From contig NZ_LN997848.1 of NCBI RefSeq assembly GCF_001511835.1, positions 186,001 through 250,000 of the forward strand: a DNA stretch of 64,000 nucleotides, written 5' to 3'. The notes under the pieces were generated by a model. The model searched no databases. It was not told the DNA's origin and saw only the letters and a list, made by a program, of their open reading frames with translations. The stretch is from Magnetospirillum sp. XM-1 (GTDB taxonomy: Bacteria; Pseudomonadota; Alphaproteobacteria; Rhodospirillales; Magnetospirillaceae). Shown one piece after another: positions 59,164 to 64,000 of the stretch. Each line of letters begins with the position of its first letter. Within the stretch, counting starts at the first letter, position 1. The position numbers and the translations under genes are program-made.

Positions 59164-61622
59164 CACCCGCCGTTCCCGTTGCGCCCCATGCCGACGGGCG
59201 GCCGCGGCAACGCCAGGTCCTCGGCGCGGCGCATGAAGGCGCCCAGGCGGGCCGCGACCCTTCGGTTGATGGAGCCGGTCGGAAACTTGCCGTCGGCGTC
59301 GCGTTCGCCGGCCGGCACCCCGGTCAGCAGCGTCATGCCCTGGTCGACGGTTTCCACCGGATAGACGGAGAACAGGCCGGCCCTGGCGGCCTCGACCACG
59401 TCCTCGCGCAGCATCAGGTGCCGAACATTGGCGGCGGGAATCAGCACGCCGTGGCTGCCGTCCAGCCCCCTGGCCCGGCACAGGTCGAAGAAGCCCTCGA
59501 TCTTCTCGTTGACCCCGCCGATGGCCTGGATGCGCCCGAACTGGTCGATGGAGCCGGTCACCGCCAGATTCTGGCGGATGGGCAGGTCGGCCAGGGCCGA
59601 CAACAGGGCGTAAAGCTCGGTGGACGAGGCCGAATCGCCTTCGATGCCACCGTAGGATTGCTCGAACACCAGGGTGGCCGACAGCGCCATGGGCAACTCG
59701 GTGGCATAGCGCGACGCCAGATAGGACGACAGGATCATCACCCCCTTGCCATGGATGGGGCCGCCCAGCTGGACCTCGCGCTCGATATCCACCACGTCGC
59801 CCTTGCCGAAGCGCACCCTGGCCGTCACGCGGGTGGGACGGCCGAAGGAGAAGCGTCCCAGCTCAAGCACCGCCAGACCGTTGATCTGGCCCACCGCCTC
59901 GCCCTCGGTATTGATGTGGACGGTGCCGGCCAGCATTTCCTCCTGGACGTTGTCGCGCACCCGGTCCAGGCGGCGCACCGAGGCCGCCACCGCGCGGGCC
60001 ACATGGGCGGCGGACACGTGGGCGGCGCCATCCTCGCCTGCCCAGTAATCGGCCTCGCGCACCAGATCGGCCAGGCTGGCCATGTGGGTGGACAGCCGCG
60101 AGGAATCGCCCACCTCGCGCGAGGCCTGCTCGACGATGCGGGCCACGGCGCCGCGTTCGAGCGGCCTTAAGCCCTCCTTGCGGGCAAGTCCGGCCACCGA
60201 GCGGGCCAGCAGGACGGTATTGGCCTCGCTTCTGTCCATGCGCCAGTCGAAATCCGCCGAGACCTTGAACAGCTCGCTGAATTCCGGGTCGTTGTGGCTG
60301 AGCAGGTAGTACAGCATGGGGTCGCCGACCAGCACCACCTTCACGTCCAAGGGAATGGGCTGGGGCTCCAGCGACAGGGTGCTGATCAGGCCCATGGCCT
60401 GGCCCGGGGATTCGATGCGGATCTCGCGATCCCGAAGCGCCCGCTTCAGATCCTCCCAGGCGAAGGGATGCATCAGCAGCTTCAGCGCGTCCAGCACCAG
60501 ATAGCCGCCATTGGCCCGATGCAGGCTGCCCGCCTTGATCAGGTTGAAATCGGTGATCAGGGTGCCGTACTGGGCGATGTGCTCCACCCGGCCGATGATG
60601 TTGGGCTGGGTGGGATAGGTTTCCATCACCACCGGCGCGCCGGTCTCGCCCTCGCGGCAGACCAGGACGTTGACCCGGTATTTGCGGAAACGGCCGTCGG
60701 GGCCGCGCGGGCGACCTTCCCGGCGTTCCGCGTCATCGGCTTCGGGCAGGAAATCCTGGGCGTTGAGCGCCACGTCGCCGGCCACCTCGTCGAGATAGGC
60801 CAGCACCTCGGGCAGGTCGGCCCAGTCGCCCTTGAGGTCGTCCATCAGATGGGCGATGGCGTGGCCGACGGCCTCGCGCTCCAGCTCACGCAGACGGGTC
60901 CGCGTGTCACGCTCCCAGCGCGGCACCTGCTTGATGGTGGATTCCAGGCGCTCCTGCAGCCGCTCCATCTCGGCCCGCAGCCGGGTCTGGACCTCGTCCG
61001 GCAATTGCTTGAACTCGTCGGGCGGCAGCACCTCGTCGCCCTTGGACGGCGCCAGACCCAGCCCCATGGGGGTGCGGATCAGGGCGATGCCGTGGGCTTC
61101 GGCGTCTTGCTGGATGGCGGAAAAGGCCTCTTCCCGCTGCTGCTTGGCTTCGGTCTCCACCATCTGGCGGCGCGCCCGGTACTCCTCGGCCTCGAAGGCG
61201 GCCGGCAGGGCGTGGCCCAGCTCTTCCACCAGATGGGCCATGTCGCGCTCCAGCGCCCGGGCCCGCCCGGCGGGCAGGCGCAGCGCCCGCGGCCGGGCGG
61301 CCTCGGCGAAATTCTCCACATAGCCCCAGTCGTCGGAGGGCGGACGGGCGGCGGCGGCCTCGCGCAGATGTCCGAGGATCAAGTTGCGCCGCCCGGTTCC
61401 CTCCTCGCCCAGGGCGAACAGGTTGAAGCCGCGATGGCGCATGCCGATGGCGAAGCGGATCGCCTCGACGGCGCGGTCCTGGCCCAGTGCCGGCCCGGGC
61501 TCGTCAGCCTCGTCGGGCAGGTCGGCGGTGGTGGCGAAGTCGAAGAGCGCCGGGTCGCACACCCGGTAAAGGGCTTCGGGCGACAACGGAACGGGGTGGG
61601 CGGCAGGCTTGCGTTTACTCAC
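59163..61622 (-). CDS. Lon-like ATP-dependent protease (LonB/YcbZ-type)
   Basis: 819 aa. The N-terminal AAA part has an altered P-loop-like segment (LFALGEEGTGRRNLIL), a long helical insertion (about 130-270), a HRANGGYLVLDALKLL region, and a C-terminal Lon protease domain. The catalytic dyad is Ser664 in EGDSASS and Lys707 in GGVNEKIEG, 43 residues apart as in E. coli Lon. Such proteins are widespread, but their substrates are poorly known. It overlaps a zincin gene by 4 nt upstream and a binding-protein gene downstream. Confidence 0.92.
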   Translation of the reverse strand: MSKRKPAAHPVPLSPEALYRVCDPALFDFATTADLPDEADEPGPALGQDRAVEAIRFAIGMRHRGFNLFALGEEGTGRRNLILGHLREAAAARPPSDDWGYVENFAEAARPRALRLPAGRARALERDMAHLVEELGHALPAAFEAEEYRARRQMVETEAKQQREEAFSAIQQDAEAHGIALIRTPMGLGLAPSKGDEVLPPDEFKQLPDEVQTRLRAEMERLQERLESTIKQVPRWERDTRTRLRELEREAVGHAIAHLMDDLKGDWADLPEVLAYLDEVAGDVALNAQDFLPEADDAERREGRPRGPDGRFRKYRVNVLVCREGETGAPVVMETYPTQPNIIGRVEHIAQYGTLITDFNLIKAGSLHRANGGYLVLDALKLLMHPFAWEDLKRALRDREIRIESPGQAMGLISTLSLEPQPIPLDVKVVLVGDPMLYYLLSHNDPEFSELFKVSADFDWRMDRSEANTVLLARSVAGLARKEGLRPLERGAVARIVEQASREVGDSSRLSTHMASLADLVREADYWAGEDGAAHVSAAHVARAVAASVRRLDRVRDNVQEEMLAGTVHINTEGEAVGQINGLAVLELGRFSFGRPTRVTARVRFGKGDVVDIEREVQLGGPIHGKGVMILSSYLASRYATELPMALSATLVFEQSYGGIEGDSASSTELYALLSALADLPIRQNLAVTGSIDQFGRIQAIGGVNEKIEGFFDLCRARGLDGSHGVLIPAANVRHLMLREDVVEAARAGLFSVYPVETVDQGMTLLTGVPAGERDADGKFPTGSINRRVAARLGAFMRRAEDLALPRPPVGMGRNGNGG

Positions 61623-62026
61623 GCTTCATCCTCGATGCGCTGCATGTCGTCGTCGGACAGGCCGAAATGATGACCGATCTCGTGAATCAGCACGTGCTTG
61701 ACCAGGGTGGACAGGTCCTCGCCCGTCTCGCACCAATAGTCCAGGATGGGCCGGCGATAGAGGAAGATCATGTCCACGTCGCCCGGCGCGCCGCCGAAGG
61801 CGTGGATGTCCATGGCCGATCCGCGATACAGCCCCAGCAGGTCGAAGGGGCTTTCCAGGTCCATCTCGCGCTCCACCTCCTCGTCGGGGAAGTCATCGAC
61901 GCGGATCACCACGTCGGCGGCGTAGCGGCGCAATTCCTCGGGAATGTCGGCGAAGGCGGCCTGGGCGATGGTCTCCAGGTCGGCCAGGCCGGGTGGGGTG
62001 CTGTGGTGGGGCATCACTCTGCTCAT
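61619..62026 (-). CDS. Zincin-like metallopeptidase (DUF1025 type)
   Basis: 135 aa from the ATG at 62026; the ATG at 62014 is an alternative. It has the family pattern [35 protein letters not shown] and the zinc motif [14 protein letters not shown] (HExxH plus Asp). Substrate unknown. Its stop overlaps the Lon-like protease start by 4 nt, so the two proteases are cotranscribed. Confidence 0.88.
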   Translation of the reverse strand: MSRVMPHHSTPPGLADLETIAQAAFADIPEELRRYAADVVIRVDDFPDEEVEREMDLESPFDLLGLYRGSAMDIHAFGGAPGDVDMIFLYRRPILDYWCETGEDLSTLVKHVLIHEIGHHFGLSDDDMQRIEDEA

Positions 62027-62108
62027 GATCTTTAAGAATCTACCCTGTCCTTGCGGCCCGCACCAGGGGTCCCCACTCTCTGAGACAGACTTCCGGCGAG
62101 GTGCCTCG

Positions 62109-62414
62109 ATGAGCGCGAAACTGACGGCGGACGACAGGGCCCGCGCCCTGGCGGAACTGAGCGGCTGGAGCGAGGCGGAGGGGCGCGACGCCATCCGGCG
62201 CACCCTGCGCTTCGCCGATTTCGGCGAAGCCTTCGGCTTCATGGCCCGGGTGGCCCTGGCCGCCGAGAAGATGAATCACCATCCCGAATGGTTCAATGTC
62301 TGGAATCGGGTCGACATCACCTTGTCCACCCACGATGCCGGCGGCGTGACGCGCAAGGACATCGACCTGGCCCGGGCCATCGACGCGGCGGCGGGCGGGG
62401 CCAAACCGGGCTGA
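62109..62414 (+). CDS. Pterin-4a-carbinolamine dehydratase
   Basis: 101 aa. It recycles the 4a-hydroxy pterin cofactor. The family motif [20 protein letters not shown], with the active-site His pair, and [17 protein letters not shown] are intact. ATG at 62109 follows GAGGTG. No phenylalanine hydroxylase is in the window, so the cofactor user is elsewhere or the role differs. Confidence 0.94.
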   Translation: MSAKLTADDRARALAELSGWSEAEGRDAIRRTLRFADFGEAFGFMARVALAAEKMNHHPEWFNVWNRVDITLSTHDAGGVTRKDIDLARAIDAAAGGAKPG

Positions 62415-62433
62415 AGCGACGCCTTGAACGCGA

Positions 62434-62458
62434 AAGGCCGGGACATGGCCCCGGCCTT
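62434..62458. terminator. Hairpin between convergent pterin dehydratase and mlaC genes
   Basis: A 9-bp stem AAGGCCGGG/CCCGGCCTT (62434-62442 with 62450-62458) has a 7-nt loop. T-tails are short on both sides, so it is a moderate bidirectional terminator. Confidence 0.6.
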
Positions 62459-62484
62459 GGCGATCAGCGTCGTTCCCGCAGGGC

Positions 62485-63114
62485 TCAGTTGGCCTTGCTG
62501 TTCGCCTGCAGTTCGGCGACCTTGGTGCGCATGGCGCCCAACAGCCCGTCGATCTTGCCGCCATTGGCCTGGATCACCGACGAATATTCGTTGCGGTAGG
62601 TGATGGCCATGGAGGCGCCCTCGACCACCAGGTCGACGACGCGAAGGTCGGCCTCGCCCTTCCGCAGCTTCCACTGCAGATTGATCGGGCTCTGGTGGTC
62701 GCGCTCCACCTTGGACTCGACGACGATGGCGCGCTCGCCATCGGAGACGGCGCCGGTCACCACATGGCGCAGGTCGCCGCCGTAATCCTTGAAGCGGGTC
62801 GCCCAGGTCAGCACCACGATGTCCTCGAAGGCCCTCAGGAATTCCTGCTGCTGCTCCGGGGTGGCGGCGCGCCAGTGGCGGCCCAGCACGAACTTGCCGA
62901 TCTCAGGCAAGTCGACGTCGGTGGTGAACTGGGTGCGGAAGCGCTGATTGCGCTCGACATCGGATATTCCCTTGGCGGTCATGGTCTCCATGGCCTTGCC
63001 GGCCAGTTGGGAGACGAAGACCTTGGGGTCGGCCTCGGCGGCGGCAATGGGATTGAAGGCGAGGCCGAGAAACAGCCCTGCCAGCACGGCGAGAAGGAAA
63101 CGACGGGAAATCAT
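62485..63114 (-). CDS. mlaC: Periplasmic phospholipid-transport protein MlaC (Ttg2D family)
   Basis: 209 aa with a signal peptide (ISRRFLLAVLAGLFLGLA...AAAEA). The mature part follows MlaC: ADPKVFVSQLAGKAMETM, FVLGRHWRAATPEQQQEF, a YGGDLRHVV region and LVVEGASMAITYRNEY. It shuttles phospholipid between MlaA at the outer membrane and an inner-membrane MCE transporter. mlaA lies 23 nt upstream on the same strand. Confidence 0.93.
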   Translation of the reverse strand: MISRRFLLAVLAGLFLGLAFNPIAAAEADPKVFVSQLAGKAMETMTAKGISDVERNQRFRTQFTTDVDLPEIGKFVLGRHWRAATPEQQQEFLRAFEDIVVLTWATRFKDYGGDLRHVVTGAVSDGERAIVVESKVERDHQSPINLQWKLRKGEADLRVVDLVVEGASMAITYRNEYSSVIQANGGKIDGLLGAMRTKVAELQANSKAN

Positions 63115-63137
63115 TGTTTTGTCCGGCCTATGGATTG

Positions 63138-63950
63138 TCACTGCGCCGACTGGGAAAGCTCTTCGGACTTGGAGGTGCCCGACAGCCCCGGAGCCGGGAT
63201 CTTCTCTCCGCCGCCGCGGCCGTTCTTGATCTCGGAGGCGCGATGCTGGCGATAGAGCGAGCGCAGCGAGGCATAGTAGTCCAGCGACGTCCGCTCGATC
63301 TCGTCCAAAGTGTCGATCAGCGCCTCGCGCTTGTCCAGGCCGGTCATGCCCATGCGGGTATAGGAGATGTATTCCTTGCCGATATTGGCCATGGCCAGGT
63401 CGAAGGGATCGGCGAAGATCTCGGCCACCAGACCGGCGGTGTCGCGGGGATTGGACGGCCCGAAGATGGGCAGCATCAGGAAGGGGCCTTCGCCCACGCC
63501 CCACACCGCCAGGGTCTGGCCCAGGTCTTCCTCGTGCGGGGGGATGCCCGCCGGGGTGGCGATGTCGATGAAGCCGGCCAGGCCGAAGGTGCTGTTGAGC
63601 ATGGCGCGGAAGAAGGTCTGCACCGCGCGGTCCGTCTCGCCCTGCAGCACGTCGTTGGCGAAGGTCAACGGGCTGTTCAGGTTGCTCAGGATGTTGTGCA
63701 CGCGCTCGCGCCCGAATTTCGGCATCACGGCGCGATAGCCCTCGGCGGCCGGCTTGATGGCGTATTTGTCGGCGGCGCGGTTGAAGTCGAAGATCGCCCG
63801 GTTCATGGGCTCCAGCGGGTCGTTGACCTGCTCCCATTCGGCGACGGCTTCCTTGTCGTCGGCCGGGGGCGGCGTGGCGCAGCCAGCCACCAGTGCCAGA
63901 GCAAGCACGGGGGCGACGAGGCGGGCGATGGTCCGGCGCGAGGCGTTCAT
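63138..63950 (-). CDS. mlaA: Outer-membrane lipoprotein MlaA (VacJ family)
   Basis: 270 aa. The signal peptide ends in the lipobox LVAGC. It has the VacJ core VNDPLEPMNRAIFDFN, FFRAMLNSTFGLAGFIDIAT, AVWGVGEGPFLMLPIFGPSN and ALIDTLDEIERTSLDYYASLR. MlaA removes misplaced phospholipid from the outer leaflet. It is transcribed with mlaC. The promoter lies within or beyond the last 50 nt of the window. Confidence 0.95.
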   Translation of the reverse strand: MNASRRTIARLVAPVLALALVAGCATPPPADDKEAVAEWEQVNDPLEPMNRAIFDFNRAADKYAIKPAAEGYRAVMPKFGRERVHNILSNLNSPLTFANDVLQGETDRAVQTFFRAMLNSTFGLAGFIDIATPAGIPPHEEDLGQTLAVWGVGEGPFLMLPIFGPSNPRDTAGLVAEIFADPFDLAMANIGKEYISYTRMGMTGLDKREALIDTLDEIERTSLDYYASLRSLYRQHRASEIKNGRGGGEKIPAPGLSGTSKSEELSQSAQ

Positions 63951-64000
63951 GGCTGCGTACCTTCTGTACCTTCGGTCTCAGGGATATGGGCGCGCCGGGG

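Overview
The window looks like a chromosomal segment of a high-GC alphaproteobacterium, most plausibly a Rhodospirillales member close to Magnetospirillum (inference from gene content; no species marker was searched). Supporting signs are an alphaproteobacterial direct-repeat SOS box (GTTC-N7-GTTC) upstream of recA, a CckA-type hybrid kinase whose start overlaps the end of flhB, a stand-alone FlhB C-terminal homologue, a monomeric isocitrate dehydrogenase, IalB and phasin proteins, and high GC in almost every gene. Coding density is high. Genes sit in short, often overlapping operons, many separated by clear hairpin terminators. I see no rRNA, tRNA, CRISPR array, transposase or magnetosome gene.

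Layout. 1-4 kb: the 3' part of a giant octapeptide-repeat protein, then recA. 4-12 kb: a divergent flagellar locus. The minus arm is flgB-flgC-fliE-fliQ-fliR-flhB-cckA. The plus arm is flhX-like, an 88-aa protein, fliO, fliP and probably a 43-aa protein. 12-16 kb: two unrelated NADP-isocitrate dehydrogenases side by side. 16-21 kb: a LysM protein, psd-pssA (phosphatidylethanolamine synthesis), an OmpA-like porin and an IalB-like protein. 21-24 kb: tgt, queA and a small methyltransferase-like membrane protein. 24-29 kb: pip, then a tightly overlapping run hldD-lgt-midA-pgeF-lipoprotein. 29-34 kb: prs, a methyltransferase-like protein, an ABC ATPase coupled to oxyR, and asd. 34-36 kb: a PAS protein and a chemoreceptor that look like a split aerotaxis sensor, with a 33-aa ORF behind them. 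36-42 kb: rlmJ, a possible outer-membrane protein, a SPOR lipoprotein, a Tat-exported alpha-carbonic anhydrase, acetoacetyl-CoA synthetase, a STAS protein and a J-domain membrane protein. 42-50 kb: sugar-nucleotide genes galU-ugd and pgm-algC, split by a small lower-GC island. The island holds a stop-interrupted DUF2971 gene bracketed by inverted repeats and a GxxExxY nuclease-like gene. 50-54 kb: a CBS protein, a phasin, and a MoxR-hemerythrin-VWA operon. 54-64 kb: a sensor kinase, a hydrolase, soxYZ with a membrane protein, a periplasmic binding protein, a Lon-like protease, a zincin, a pterin dehydratase, and mlaC-mlaA.

The most unusual observations are these: the perfectly phased octad protein; short tandem repeats built around the stop codons of two genes, in one of which three 13-bp copies put TAG in all three frames; the inverted-repeat-flanked DUF2971/GxxExxY island; a 33-aa ORF whose Shine-Dalgarno is locked in a hairpin; a hemerythrin embedded in a MoxR/VWA operon; and three copies of an 11-bp element at the phasin promoter.
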